Made by a program: the position numbers and the translations under genes | The notes under the pieces: generated by a model | What the model was told of the DNA's origin: nothing | Databases searched by the model: none | The model's input: only the letters and a program-made list of their open reading frames with translations | Part shown: piece by piece, positions 17,632 to 28,205 of the stretch | How positions within the stretch are numbered: position 1 is the first letter of the stretch | Layout: the number at the start of each line of letters is the position of its first letter | Assembly: GCA_021809645.1 (NCBI GenBank) | Contig: JAJZKE010000003.1 | Location: 1 to 49,416, forward strand | Direction: 5' to 3' | Source: a bacterium | GTDB taxonomy: Bacteria > Patescibacteriota > Saccharimonadia > Saccharimonadales > UBA4665 | DNA: 49,416 nucleotides

Positions 17632-19776
17632 TTATATCTTTTCTAGCGGTGCAAAAGATAGATTCAGTTTCTTAATGCCATGTCCTTTAAAGTAAATAGC
17701 TGCTGTTTCGCCATCTAATTCAACTACCGTACCTTGACCAAAAGTTTGATGGTTAACTGCATCGCCAGTTACAAGCTCGGGTATATACCTAGGTTCATTG
17801 TCATTTTGATGATTATTTAAAGAACTGGGAGTTGATGAGTAGTAGTTATTTTCAGTCTGAAATTGACCATCGATCTCGCTTAAGAAACGACTGGGTGGAT
17901 TATGCATAACACCACCATAAAGGAGACGACTAACCGCATATGACATATATAACTCTTGTTTGGCTCTGGTCATACCTACGTAACAAAGTCGACGTTCTTC
18001 TTCCATATCTCCCTGATCATAGAGAGCTTTAGAATGAGGAAAGATGGTTTCTTCCATGCCTACCATAAATATGACCGGGAACTCTAGACCTTTGGCGGCA
18101 TGAACGGTCATTAAAGTAACTTGGTCATTGTTAAAATTGGCACTGTCAATGTCACTTATTAAAGCAACCTCTTCTAAAAATCCAGCTAAACCAACTTCCT
18201 GGTATTCATTGGCCACACTTAGAAGTTCTTTAACATTTTCCTGTCGGGCTTCACCCTGAGGAGTACCATCGTCTAAATAATTAATATAATTAAGACGCCG
18301 GAGCAATGAATCGATTAATCCAGTTAAATTAGAACTGTTCTGTATTTTTCTAAGTGAAACTATAATATCCTTCAATTCAGTCAATGACTGTTTGGCTTTA
18401 GGAGTTAAGCCGGGACAATTTTGAACTTCAGTGAATGCTTGGTTTAAATTACCTAAATTATTAGCATAATCTAAAAAGAGGCTGATACTTTTCGGACCGA
18501 TACCCCTTGCAGGCGTATTGATAATTCTCTCAAAAGATATTTTATCTTCTGGTTGATAAATAAGCCTTAGGTAAGCAATGATATCTTTTATTTCTTTACG
18601 GTCATAAAACCTGACACCGCCAACTATATGGTATGGAATCCCAAACCTAATAAAGGCTTCTTCGATAGGTCGGCTTTGAGCATTGGTTCGATAAAGAACA
18701 GCATGATCATTAAAATGATAACGACCACTTTCCAAATCTTTTTTAATATATCTAACAAGCATTTCAGCTTCAGAACGTTCGTTATTAACTTCTATGATTC
18801 CGACTGGTTGGCCTTCTTCGGCTTGGGTCCAAAGTTTTTTAGTACTCCTGTTAGTATTATTCAAAATTAGAGAATTTGAAGCATCTAGAATATTTCTTGT
18901 TGATCGATAGTTCTGTTCTAGTTTTATTACAGTTGTATGGTGATAATCTTTTTCGAAATTCAAAATATTCCTAAAGTCAGCTCCACGAAACATATATATT
19001 GATTGGTAATCATCACCGACAACAGCTATATTGTTATCTTTGTTCGTTAGCAACTTAATAAGTTGATATTGGGCTGAATTGGTATCTTGATATTCGTCAA
19101 TCATAATGTATTTAAATTGTTGTCGCCATTTATCTCGTATTTCTTTGACATTTTTGAGTAAGCTAACTGTTTTTATTATCAAATCATCGAAATCAAGAGC
19201 AGTAGCTTCTTTCATTTCTTTTTCATAAAGTGGATAAATTTGGGCAGCAACTTTCTGAGATGGGGTTGAGGCAATTGCTTGATATTCCTTTGATGAAACC
19301 ATTTCATTCTTCGCGGAGCTAATAATTGATAAGCTTAGGCGAGATGGAAACGATTTTTCATCAACTGACAGTTTCTTAGCTGCTCTCTTAACTGTTGCCA
19401 GACTATCGCTGTTATCAAAAATAACGAAAGAATTTGGTATACCGATATGCTGACCATCAGCTCTTAAAATCTTGACGCAAATACCATGAAAGGTACCCAT
19501 AAAAGGCATGAAGTTATAGCTTTGCTCTCGACCACCAATCAACCTAGCTATCCGGCTACGCATTTCTTTAGCTGCTTTGTTAGTAAAGGTTACTGCCAAT
19601 ATTTCTTCCGGAAGAGCCTTATGACTATCAAGGATATATGCAATCCGATGAGTTAAAGTTTTAGTTTTACCGCTACCGGCACCGGCTAAAATAAGTAATG
19701 GTCCTTCGGTTGTTAAAACAGCTTTTTTTTGTTCAGGGTTTAATCCCTTAAATAATCTATCCTCCATTACATACAT
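17632..19776 (-). CDS. pcrA: UvrD/PcrA-family DNA helicase
   Basis: LNPEQKKAV, AGAGSGKTKTLTHRIAY, DEYQDTNSAQY, VGDDYQSIYMFRGAD, LEQNYRST, VTLMTVHAAKGLEFPVIFMVGMEE. Confidence 0.96.
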   Translation of the reverse strand: MYVMEDRLFKGLNPEQKKAVLTTEGPLLILAGAGSGKTKTLTHRIAYILDSHKALPEEILAVTFTNKAAKEMRSRIARLIGGREQSYNFMPFMGTFHGICVKILRADGQHIGIPNSFVIFDNSDSLATVKRAAKKLSVDEKSFPSRLSLSIISSAKNEMVSSKEYQAIASTPSQKVAAQIYPLYEKEMKEATALDFDDLIIKTVSLLKNVKEIRDKWRQQFKYIMIDEYQDTNSAQYQLIKLLTNKDNNIAVVGDDYQSIYMFRGADFRNILNFEKDYHHTTVIKLEQNYRSTRNILDASNSLILNNTNRSTKKLWTQAEEGQPVGIIEVNNERSEAEMLVRYIKKDLESGRYHFNDHAVLYRTNAQSRPIEEAFIRFGIPYHIVGGVRFYDRKEIKDIIAYLRLIYQPEDKISFERIINTPARGIGPKSISLFLDYANNLGNLNQAFTEVQNCPGLTPKAKQSLTELKDIIVSLRKIQNSSNLTGLIDSLLRRLNYINYLDDGTPQGEARQENVKELLSVANEYQEVGLAGFLEEVALISDIDSANFNNDQVTLMTVHAAKGLEFPVIFMVGMEETIFPHSKALYDQGDMEEERRLCYVGMTRAKQELYMSYAVSRLLYGGVMHNPPSRFLSEIDGQFQTENNYYSSTPSSLNNHQNDNEPRYIPELVTGDAVNHQTFGQGTVVELDGETAAIYFKGHGIKKLNLSFAPLEKI

Positions 19777-19805
19777 TTTAATCTAGAAGAGGGCCTAGAT
19801 TAAAA

Positions 19806-20594
19806 TTAATCTTTCTTTTTTGACTGATAAACTAAAAAGGCTTTATCGATAATGCTGGCAAAGCTTTGGTAATCAAGGCTAGCTGCACCAACCAAAGTAC
19901 CGTCACAGCCATCTAAAGCTAAGTAGCCACCAACAGAATCATCATCAACGCTACCACCATATAAAACTCTAACATCGTTTGAAACTTTTGCGCCGTACAG
20001 CTCGCTTATCTGGTATCTTATATAGTCGATAACTTTTTGGATTTCGTTTGGTTCGGCATTCTCGCCGCCAAAGGTTGATATAGCCCAAACTGGTTCATAG
20101 GCAACGGTAACATTTTTAACTTCTTCTGCCGTTAAATTAGATATAGCTGACATCAGTTGATCATGAATGACTCTTTTAGTTTCACCAGCAGTTCGCTCTG
20201 GCTTTGACTCGCCGATACATAAAATTGGTTTGATGCCATTTCTAATAGCGGCCGTAACTTTATCTCTAATTAACTCTAAGCTCTCAGAGAAATATATTCG
20301 GCGTTCGGAATGACCGATAATTGCATAGTCAACTAGTCCAGAAAGCATTGTAAAACTAACTTCGCCGGTATACGGACCTTCATCTTTATCATAGGCATTT
20401 TGGGCTGCTAAGTGGATCTTTCGTCGATCAACTTCCAAGCTTAATGGTTGCAGCGCTAGCAGTGTAGGAGCTAAAACTACTTCTACTGAACGATGGTAAT
20501 TTAGAACTTTATTAAAATGATGAACATATAGACTGGCTTGCTGAACATTAAGATGCATCTTCCAATTAGCGACGATTAAACTTCTATTCATCAT
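19806..20594 (-). CDS. tpiA: triosephosphate isomerase
   Basis: VANWKMHLN, IIGHSERR, VTVAYEPVWAI, VLYGGSVDDDS. Confidence 0.96.
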   Translation of the reverse strand: MMNRSLIVANWKMHLNVQQASLYVHHFNKVLNYHRSVEVVLAPTLLALQPLSLEVDRRKIHLAAQNAYDKDEGPYTGEVSFTMLSGLVDYAIIGHSERRIYFSESLELIRDKVTAAIRNGIKPILCIGESKPERTAGETKRVIHDQLMSAISNLTAEEVKNVTVAYEPVWAISTFGGENAEPNEIQKVIDYIRYQISELYGAKVSNDVRVLYGGSVDDDSVGGYLALDGCDGTLVGAASLDYQSFASIIDKAFLVYQSKKKD

Positions 20595-20615
20595 ATATTA
20601 GTCTAGCATAAGCGT

Positions 20616-21899
20616 TTATTTATTACGTAATGATTCAACCCCAGGCAGTTTATGGCCTGACATAAGTTCAAGGCTAGCTCCGCCACCAGTTGAAACCAAG
20701 TCAAAATGATCAACAAGTTTACGACTCTCGATATAGCCAACTGTATCACCGCCACCAACGACTGTATACGGTTTATGCCCCATATCACCCGTTAAACCTT
20801 GAATGACTAAATCAGTACCATGTGAATATGGTCCGATACCTCCTTGAAGGGCAGGTGTTTCAGTTACTCCCATTGTACCGTTCCAAATGACCGTATTAGA
20901 CAACTGGATAGCGCCAGCTATAAAAGCTCCACTAAATGGACCGATGTCTAATATTTTTTCATTAGCATGAATATGTGATGATTGGTGAGGTGGTTTTTTA
21001 GGGTAATTTTCAATATCAGCGATAGCATGAGCCGACCAATCAACTATTCTTGTTGGTTTAGTTGGGTCGTTATTTGATGCAACAACGCCATCAAAAGGAA
21101 GACTAAAAACAAACTGTCTTTTTGTGCTTTCTCTTTTGGCAGCCGATATTATATCTCGAGCAAGAGGTAAATCATTCTTATCATAAAAACTATCACCGAT
21201 TGGTATACCTTCCGCGGCTAAAAAAGTATTAGCCATAGCCCCGCCGACAACAGTAATATCGGCAATTTCAATAAACCTTTTTAAAATATCCAATTTATCA
21301 GCAATCTTAGCTCCACCGATAATAGCCATTAGAGGTCTTTTAGGATCATGGGTCGTCTGAGTAATAGTATCAACCTCTTTTTCTAGAAGAAAGCCAGCAA
21401 CGGCCGGCAAATGTCTGGTAATAGCTACTGTTGAAGCATGAGCCCGATGAACAACTCCAAAAGCATCTTGAACAAATATATCTGCCAGTAAAGCCAATTG
21501 TTTAGCAAAGTCATCATCATTCTCTTCTTCTTCAGGATGAAAACGTAAATTTTCTAATAATAAAACTTGGCCATCTTCGATTTTTTCTGCTGCTTTTATA
21601 ACTTGTTCGCCTATACAATCTGGTACAAACTCAACTTTTTTGCCAAGTAAGTCATGGAGCCTTTTGGCAACTGGAAACAATGAAAGGTCTGAATTAACTT
21701 GACCGTCAGGTCTTCCGAGGTGCGAACATATGATTATTTTGCAATTTTGACTTAAAAGATAATGAATTGTATCAAGTGACTGCATAATCCGGTAGTCGTC
21801 GGTTATCTGACCGTTTGATATTGGCACGTTATAGTCAGTACGTAAAAGTACTTTTTTACCTTTAATGTCAATGTCTCTGATTGTTTGTTTATCTATCAT
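20616..21899 (-). CDS. pgk: phosphoglycerate kinase
   Basis: VLLRTDYNVPI, SHLGRP, GGAKIADKL, WNGTMGVTE, VGGGDT. Start chosen at MIDKQTIRDI (preceded by GGTGGGCAG) rather than the ORF-track 21953. Confidence 0.95.
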   Translation of the reverse strand: MIDKQTIRDIDIKGKKVLLRTDYNVPISNGQITDDYRIMQSLDTIHYLLSQNCKIIICSHLGRPDGQVNSDLSLFPVAKRLHDLLGKKVEFVPDCIGEQVIKAAEKIEDGQVLLLENLRFHPEEEENDDDFAKQLALLADIFVQDAFGVVHRAHASTVAITRHLPAVAGFLLEKEVDTITQTTHDPKRPLMAIIGGAKIADKLDILKRFIEIADITVVGGAMANTFLAAEGIPIGDSFYDKNDLPLARDIISAAKRESTKRQFVFSLPFDGVVASNNDPTKPTRIVDWSAHAIADIENYPKKPPHQSSHIHANEKILDIGPFSGAFIAGAIQLSNTVIWNGTMGVTETPALQGGIGPYSHGTDLVIQGLTGDMGHKPYTVVGGGDTVGYIESRKLVDHFDLVSTGGGASLELMSGHKLPGVESLRNK

Positions 21900-22109
21900 C
21901 TGCCCACCGTTATGATTATTTATATAAGTTATTATATACCTTAAATTTAACAAATATTAAATAGTGGTTTAGAGAATACTTTTGAAGTATTATATTAAAA
22001 TTAATAGCTATATAAAAATCTGATAAGATCAATAAAATCTATTATTTGATAGATAGTAGCTAGGTCTGTTGTTTAATTAATTGCTTAAAGTACAATATAA
22101 ATATTAAGG

Positions 22110-23546
22110 GTGAGCATGCTACAAAAAAATTCATCAACTATTCCAATTTCAAGTTATAAAAGAACCAAAATCATTGCTACTGTTGGTCCTAGTACTTCTA
22201 GTTATCAAGCGATATATAGTCTAATCGCTGAAGGGGCTAATGGTATACGCTTAAACTTTTCTCACGGTACACATGAAGAACGTCAACAACAAGTTCAGTG
22301 GATTAGGCAAGCTTCCAAAGAACTTCTGAAGCCAGTGGCCATTATTCAAGATCTACAAGGACCGAAAATACGTTTAGGTGATTTTGATGGGGTCATTGAA
22401 GTTAAAGCTGGTCAATCATTAGTTTTAAGTCATAATGCTAATTTTAAGCTCTCTGGAGAAGTCCCCATACAATTTGATTTAAGTAAAAAGGTTAAACGCG
22501 GTGAAAGAATATATATTTATGACGGTAAAGTAAGATCAACTGTCACTAGCGTTATTGATGGAAAGATTCATATCCGTATTGAAAATGATGGCTTACTAAT
22601 TAAACGTAAAGGAATTAATCTTCCTGATACTGATTTTAATGGCGATGTTATTACGGCTAAAGATCGAGCCGATCTAGTATTTGGTTCAACATTAGATATC
22701 GATTATGTAGCCCAAAGCTTTGTTCAATCAGCTGATGATGTCAGAGAACTTAGAAAAATACTTTCAAACCTTAATATGAAAGCTAAAGTAATGGTCAAGT
22801 TTGAAACTAAAGCAGCTATTGATAATATGGAAGAAATTGTTGCCGAAACTGATAGCTTAATGGTCGCCAGAGGTGATCTAGCTTATGAAGTTTTACCTGA
22901 AGCAGTACCGACAATTCAATCCCAACTGATAGGCTTATGCCGTCGTTATGCTAAACCAGTAATAGTAGCTACTCAAATGCTTTTTAGTATGACGACGGCA
23001 GCCGAACCAACAAGAGCTGAATTATCAGATATTGCTAATGCGGTCATGGCTGGAGCTGACTGTTTGATGTTAAGTGATGAAACAGCAAGTGGCAATTATC
23101 CAATAGAGGCCATAAAAATTATGAAGCGAACTATTCTATATAGCGAATCTCACATCTATCAAAGAGTTGAATATCCGGAGTATGTTAATCGTACCAGGCA
23201 AGCTATCATTAGCCGATCGATAGTTGATCTAGCTGAAGATATCGAAGCCACAGCTATTGTGGCTGAAACAAAGTCAGGTGCAACAGCACAGCAATTAGCT
23301 TCAAAAAGAACCAGAAAACCTATTATTGCTGTTACTAGCGATGAACGAACTTACCAACAATTGGCCATCGTATACGGTATTAAAAGCTTTGTTAGACCAG
23401 TTGACAGATTTGCTGCAACTAAGTTAACTGATTGGCTTTTAAAACAAAAGATTTTAGCCAAAGGCGACGTAGTTGTCACAGCTTCCGGTAAATACCCTGG
23501 AGTTGTAGGCACAACCGATACAATTAAAGTCCGATTATTAGAATAG
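22110..23546 (+). CDS. pyk: pyruvate kinase
   Basis: KIIATVGPSTSSY, RLNFSHGTHEE, MVARGDLAYEV, ATQMLFSM, DETASGNYPIEAI. Confidence 0.96.
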   Translation: MSMLQKNSSTIPISSYKRTKIIATVGPSTSSYQAIYSLIAEGANGIRLNFSHGTHEERQQQVQWIRQASKELLKPVAIIQDLQGPKIRLGDFDGVIEVKAGQSLVLSHNANFKLSGEVPIQFDLSKKVKRGERIYIYDGKVRSTVTSVIDGKIHIRIENDGLLIKRKGINLPDTDFNGDVITAKDRADLVFGSTLDIDYVAQSFVQSADDVRELRKILSNLNMKAKVMVKFETKAAIDNMEEIVAETDSLMVARGDLAYEVLPEAVPTIQSQLIGLCRRYAKPVIVATQMLFSMTTAAEPTRAELSDIANAVMAGADCLMLSDETASGNYPIEAIKIMKRTILYSESHIYQRVEYPEYVNRTRQAIISRSIVDLAEDIEATAIVAETKSGATAQQLASKRTRKPIIAVTSDERTYQQLAIVYGIKSFVRPVDRFAATKLTDWLLKQKILAKGDVVVTASGKYPGVVGTTDTIKVRLLE

Positions 23547-24059
23547 CTATTTTAGTTTATGGTGAATAAAGTAGTACTTGGAGGCACTAGAAGCTGGCAT
23601 TACTCTAGTATCTACTTCATCAAAACCAACTCTGTTCATTTCCGATATTGTCCAGCTACCAGTTTTATTAACTGATTCGACAAAAGCAACATGTCCTAAA
23701 CCGCCAGGGGCATGAATATCGACCATGATAGCACCATAACTAGGCGCCCGGTTAACAAGATAACCATCTGATTTAGCTCTTGATGCCCACGATATAGCAT
23801 TGCCCCATGAATTTGGAATTGGTTGATTAATCTGAGCTCTAAGTAGATAGACCCAGTAAGTGCAATTGCCAAAAGCATAATGGTCGTTAGCTGATAAAGG
23901 TCCGCTGTATAGATAAATATCTAGATTTGGTCCGCTGGAAGAATTAGCTAAAATTAATAAATTAGTGATTGAAGACAAAGCAAAAACTGGCATCGACATC
24001 AAGATTAATACAATGCTAGCGGCGATAATTGTATAATTTCGAATATTACTGCTAACCAT
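23547..24059 (-). CDS. CHAP-domain (NlpC/P60-like) amidase/peptidase, signal-anchored
   Basis: FGNCTYWVYLLRAQI (catalytic Cys), GHVAFVESVNKTGSWTISEMN (catalytic His). Confidence 0.85.
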   Translation of the reverse strand: MVSSNIRNYTIIAASIVLILMSMPVFALSSITNLLILANSSSGPNLDIYLYSGPLSANDHYAFGNCTYWVYLLRAQINQPIPNSWGNAISWASRAKSDGYLVNRAPSYGAIMVDIHAPGGLGHVAFVESVNKTGSWTISEMNRVGFDEVDTRVMPASSASKYYFIHHKLK

Positions 24060-25764
24060 ATATTTCAGATGGATCAGTAGTTATTAATGGGTGTTCATCT
24101 TTAGAGGCAATTATCCTAACTGCTACGTGAGTTTGATCAACAATCATTAAAGAGTCTCCCCTTTCATTAGTTAGGAGATAATTCTTTTCATATTCACTTA
24201 AGTTAAATTCGCTAACAACATTTTTAATAGTTGTTGTATCCTGACGCATTAATATTCTGAGGGCACTCTGAGAAGCAATAGCCCGACCGTAATTACTATT
24301 TAAAAAGTCATTAGCTTGTTGAGAAATAATAGAAACACCAAGATAATATTTTCTAGCTCTTCTAACTAAACCTGATATAAAACGAGCACTATCATCATGT
24401 TCGAGCAACATCCAACCTTCGTCAATTACTAAAAGACGTTTTTTAGGATGAGCTTTAACTTGGCTGGAAACAAAATTAGCGACTATGAGCATCATTACTT
24501 GCCTAAGGCTATCGGGCATATCTTTAATATCAAAAACTATTAACCTGTTATTTAATTTGATATTGGTTTTAGAGTTAAAGATATCTGCCATCGAACCACT
24601 GACATATTTTTCAAGACGTTCACATAATTTTAATTGGTTATAATTCTTCAACATGTCGTATAGATCATATAATTTTGCTGGTCTATCTTTTTTTAGGTTG
24701 GACAAAATTTTAACTAAGGACTTATCAACATAAGCCTTTTCTCTGGGTGATAAACCATCAACAAGCATTGAAATAATTGATGTTATATTCTCGATTTGTT
24801 CACTTATGTGTTTAACCTCTAAGCCAACATAAATTGGATCAAGAGGATTAATATGTTGCTTGGATCTTAGTGATAATTTTATATACGTTCCATTAACCGA
24901 TTCTGTTAAGTTTTGATATTCTCTTTCTGGGTCAATAACAATAATGTTTGTACCGTTAGTTAATTGCCTTAGAATTTCTACTTTAGTTAAATAGCTTTTA
25001 CCACTGCCAGACTGGGCAAAAACGATTGAATTAGCATTATTTAGACTAAAGCGATCAATGATAACTAGAGAATCGTTCGATTTATTGATACCGAATAAAA
25101 TACCGCTTGGTTGGACTAATTCTGATGACATAAAGGGAAACGTTAAGGCCGCTGATGAACTATCTAAATTACGTTTATGATTAAGCTGATCGGTTGCTCT
25201 CGGTAAAATTGATTGCATGGCCAATAATTGTTCATACCTAGCAGGCCTGATATAGAAAAGACGAGAAGATAAGACTGATTCAAGTAAAGAGGTTACCCTA
25301 TTTAGATTGACTATACTATCAGCATGAATAGCTAGATATATACTAATCTGAAAAAGTTTTTCTTGGCCTCTTAAAATCTTGTCCCTTAATTCAATCGCTG
25401 AAGACAAAGGATCGCTAATATCAGAAGTAATGATTTTGCCAGCCTTAATCATGGCTCTTTTTGTTGATTCTAGCTCTGTTATTTTTCGATGAAGTTTAGG
25501 TAAAGCATTAAGCGAAGATATTTCATGAAGATGATAGCTAATATCTATATTATGGCCAAAATTGATAAGACTATCTAACCAACCACTAGAAGCTACATAA
25601 GGATATCCGGAGATAAATAACGATCTTACATATTGGCCGTCGATGACAAGATAGTCTGGATATTCCTTAAGCCCACTATATGAAAAATGATCAACTATGT
25701 TATGTTCGCCAAGACGATATTGGGCGATATCATTGTTAGCCTGTTTTTTTCTATAATTGATCAT
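24052..25764 (-). CDS. VirB4/TraC-like type IV secretion ATPase
   Basis: Walker A FAQSGSGKSYLTK, Walker B KRLLVIDEGWMLLE, VSIISQQANDFL. Confidence 0.9.
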   Translation of the reverse strand: MINYRKKQANNDIAQYRLGEHNIVDHFSYSGLKEYPDYLVIDGQYVRSLFISGYPYVASSGWLDSLINFGHNIDISYHLHEISSLNALPKLHRKITELESTKRAMIKAGKIITSDISDPLSSAIELRDKILRGQEKLFQISIYLAIHADSIVNLNRVTSLLESVLSSRLFYIRPARYEQLLAMQSILPRATDQLNHKRNLDSSSAALTFPFMSSELVQPSGILFGINKSNDSLVIIDRFSLNNANSIVFAQSGSGKSYLTKVEILRQLTNGTNIIVIDPEREYQNLTESVNGTYIKLSLRSKQHINPLDPIYVGLEVKHISEQIENITSIISMLVDGLSPREKAYVDKSLVKILSNLKKDRPAKLYDLYDMLKNYNQLKLCERLEKYVSGSMADIFNSKTNIKLNNRLIVFDIKDMPDSLRQVMMLIVANFVSSQVKAHPKKRLLVIDEGWMLLEHDDSARFISGLVRRARKYYLGVSIISQQANDFLNSNYGRAIASQSALRILMRQDTTTIKNVVSEFNLSEYEKNYLLTNERGDSLMIVDQTHVAVRIIASKDEHPLITTDPSEIYG

Positions 25765-26390
25765 TTATCTGCCTTAGTAATAAATTCTGCATTAACTACT
25801 TTCAAAACTTTGTCGCTTAGCGGTTGCGATTTAGCAGTATGGGGGTTATAGAATGAATAGAATAAATCAACCACTTCTATAGATGTCAGTTGACGGCAGC
25901 TTAAGCCTAAGCGTGCTAAATTCTTAGAAATTATGTCGCTTCTTAAGGTAAGTTGATCATTAATAACACTTATTTCTTGGTGTTTGTCAGTCTCATAGGC
26001 TATAACGATATAGAATTGGCGACTTAATATTTTATTAGCTGATATTAATGATGAAATAAATCGTCGATAACTTTCTAGTTGTTGTTTGTAGATAATTAAT
26101 TTTTCGGTGTTAATCTGATTCTCTAATTTAAGTAAGTAACTATCCATATCGATTTCTCTTGTTCTAATTAATATTTGGATAGCGAAACCGATTGAATTTA
26201 AAAAACTTTCATAAGTATCTATGATGGCATCTTGTTCTTCTTCGCTTCTAAGTTCAAAATTGATCGAGCTAGTTTGAAGAACAATGCGATATTGATTTGC
26301 CGATATTTTAATAATGCCATTATGAACATTTTCAATATCTATTTGCTGATTACTGTTGCCTCGTTTTTTATATAGATTCAACTTTAACAT
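25761..26390 (-). CDS. VirB4 N-terminal-like/TraC-like T4SS protein
   Basis: Overlaps virB4 by 4 nt; YRIVLQTSSINFELRSEEEQDAIIDTYESFLNSIGFAIQILIRTREIDMDSYL resembles the VirB4/TraC N-terminal region. Confidence 0.65.
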   Translation of the reverse strand: MLKLNLYKKRGNSNQQIDIENVHNGIIKISANQYRIVLQTSSINFELRSEEEQDAIIDTYESFLNSIGFAIQILIRTREIDMDSYLLKLENQINTEKLIIYKQQLESYRRFISSLISANKILSRQFYIVIAYETDKHQEISVINDQLTLRSDIISKNLARLGLSCRQLTSIEVVDLFYSFYNPHTAKSQPLSDKVLKVVNAEFITKADK

Positions 26391-26856
26391 TTAATCTTCC
26401 TCTTTTATTGATGAATAGAACTCGATAACTTTTTTCAAAAAATATCCGATGACCTTTAGCTCTATCTATTGATGACAAATTAACTATTGGAGCTTTTATC
26501 GTTTGAGGATTAATATTTTGATTGTTGATATTTTGAATAGGTTCAAATGTTGCATCTTTTAGTTGACAACGATAAAGGTAAATATGAGGCCTTAAAGCAT
26601 AGCTATAAAGTAAGCGGATGATATCAATTAATAATTTATCATTTATCCTAATAGCCATTGGTGATGTCAAAATAATAGATACCAATGAGATGACAAGTTT
26701 ATATAGAGCATAATGTCCAAGTGGTGGTAATCCGAAAAATATTAAGGTACTAAAAAATATTGGCACTGATAAAAGTAACAATTGAGCTAAATTTAGATTT
26801 CCGACAATTCGATCTTCGACAGTTGTTATTTGAGCAGGGATTGCTGTTATTTTCAT
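26368..26856 (-). CDS. PrgI-family T4SS membrane protein
   Basis: N-terminal 'AIPAQITTVEDRIVGNLNLAQLLLLSVPIFFSTLIFFGLPP', two TM helices; position upstream of virB4. Confidence 0.75.
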   Translation of the reverse strand: MKITAIPAQITTVEDRIVGNLNLAQLLLLSVPIFFSTLIFFGLPPLGHYALYKLVISLVSIILTSPMAIRINDKLLIDIIRLLYSYALRPHIYLYRCQLKDATFEPIQNINNQNINPQTIKAPIVNLSSIDRAKGHRIFFEKSYRVLFINKRGRLNVKVESI

Positions 26857-28202
26857 ATCTTCTTATTCGACCTTTCCTTTACATCATTTACCCGTTTATT
26901 AGCTGGGTTACTACCGGAGTTGCTCGAGATTGTACCTAGTTGTCGATAAGAGTAATCCCGGTAATTAGCGATCGCTGAATTTTGTCTACCGGGTATAAAG
27001 GAATTTACGAAACTAGTAGCTTGGCTACCTAGATAGCTGGCATTAATCACTAATCTTTGACCAATTTTACGAGTCATTCTTGGTCCAATAGACGCATATG
27101 ACAATTGGCTCATTACCCCCTGAGTTTTAATAAGAGCAATTAATGTAGCTAGGCCGACAATCATGGACATCAAGGGATCTGGTTTTGATCCATTACTAGA
27201 TATCATGCCGCTCAATATGGAAGCTGCCAACTCTAAGATAACGACATGAATAAATAGTACGAAAATTGATGAAAAGTATCTTTTCGATGCAGAAATAGCC
27301 ATATCTCTTAGGCTTGGCAATAACCAACATAAGATAACTAATGGTGCTAGAACTGCGCCAAGATATATAACTACAATTCTGCCAACATAAAAAATTAGCA
27401 ATATGACACTAAATACTAAAAAGATAACCATAATGATAAGAGCCGCTAAACCATACGCTGATGGCTGTTTAACAACCTGCTCTAAAACCTTCCATACCGA
27501 ATGGGCAGCATTTTGACCGCCGATGGCTTTAATCATTGCATTCGATAAGCTAATAACTGTATCGATTAAAAAGATTGAACTGTTAATCAACAAAAAGGCG
27601 AAACCAACTTTGGGTATAATTTGTTTGATATCAATACTTTCAAGTCCTAAACTGATATACCCCATGGTATGTAAACCGATCAACATAATAACAATAACTA
27701 ACAAGGAATCAGCTATGCCAACTGCACTAACCCAGAGATCAAAAACACTATGATTTGCCGCCGCCAATGGTGTCCCGGAAGTAAAATATGTTAATGCTTT
27801 TAAGAAAGGTATAGCGACAGTCTCAATAACACTGCTAAAAATACCAGAGATAACTTTTATAACAACTGATATAATGCCCCCTGATTTTGAAGGCTTAATG
27901 GACTTAAGGTTTGGAACAACATTAGTGTTTTTAACATGGTAGACAGGCCCATATGCACTTTTTAAGAAACTCGATATTATACCGGCAGCTAAAACTATAA
28001 TTAAACCGACTAAAGCGTTTTTTATAATCCTTTTGGCTCTACTTAATTTTTCGGGGTCACCTTTAGAAGTAATGTATTGCCAACCACCAATAATTAGAAA
28101 AATAGTACATAGAATTGAAGCGATTAATGCAATGGCCGTTACTGTTGGAGCTATTGAATGGCTTATAATGCTGCCAGCCGTAGTCGCAAAGAGAATACGC
28201 AT
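26853..28202 (-). CDS. VirB6/TrbL-like polytopic protein with N-terminal pilin-like domain
   Basis: Multiple TM helices; N-terminal IIGGWQYITSKGDPEKLSRAKRIIKNALVGLIIVLAAGII parallels the adjacent pilin-like ORF. Confidence 0.7.
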   Translation of the reverse strand: MRILFATTAGSIISHSIAPTVTAIALIASILCTIFLIIGGWQYITSKGDPEKLSRAKRIIKNALVGLIIVLAAGIISSFLKSAYGPVYHVKNTNVVPNLKSIKPSKSGGIISVVIKVISGIFSSVIETVAIPFLKALTYFTSGTPLAAANHSVFDLWVSAVGIADSLLVIVIMLIGLHTMGYISLGLESIDIKQIIPKVGFAFLLINSSIFLIDTVISLSNAMIKAIGGQNAAHSVWKVLEQVVKQPSAYGLAALIIMVIFLVFSVILLIFYVGRIVVIYLGAVLAPLVILCWLLPSLRDMAISASKRYFSSIFVLFIHVVILELAASILSGMISSNGSKPDPLMSMIVGLATLIALIKTQGVMSQLSYASIGPRMTRKIGQRLVINASYLGSQATSFVNSFIPGRQNSAIANYRDYSYRQLGTISSNSGSNPANKRVNDVKERSNKKI

Positions 28203-28205
28203 TGT

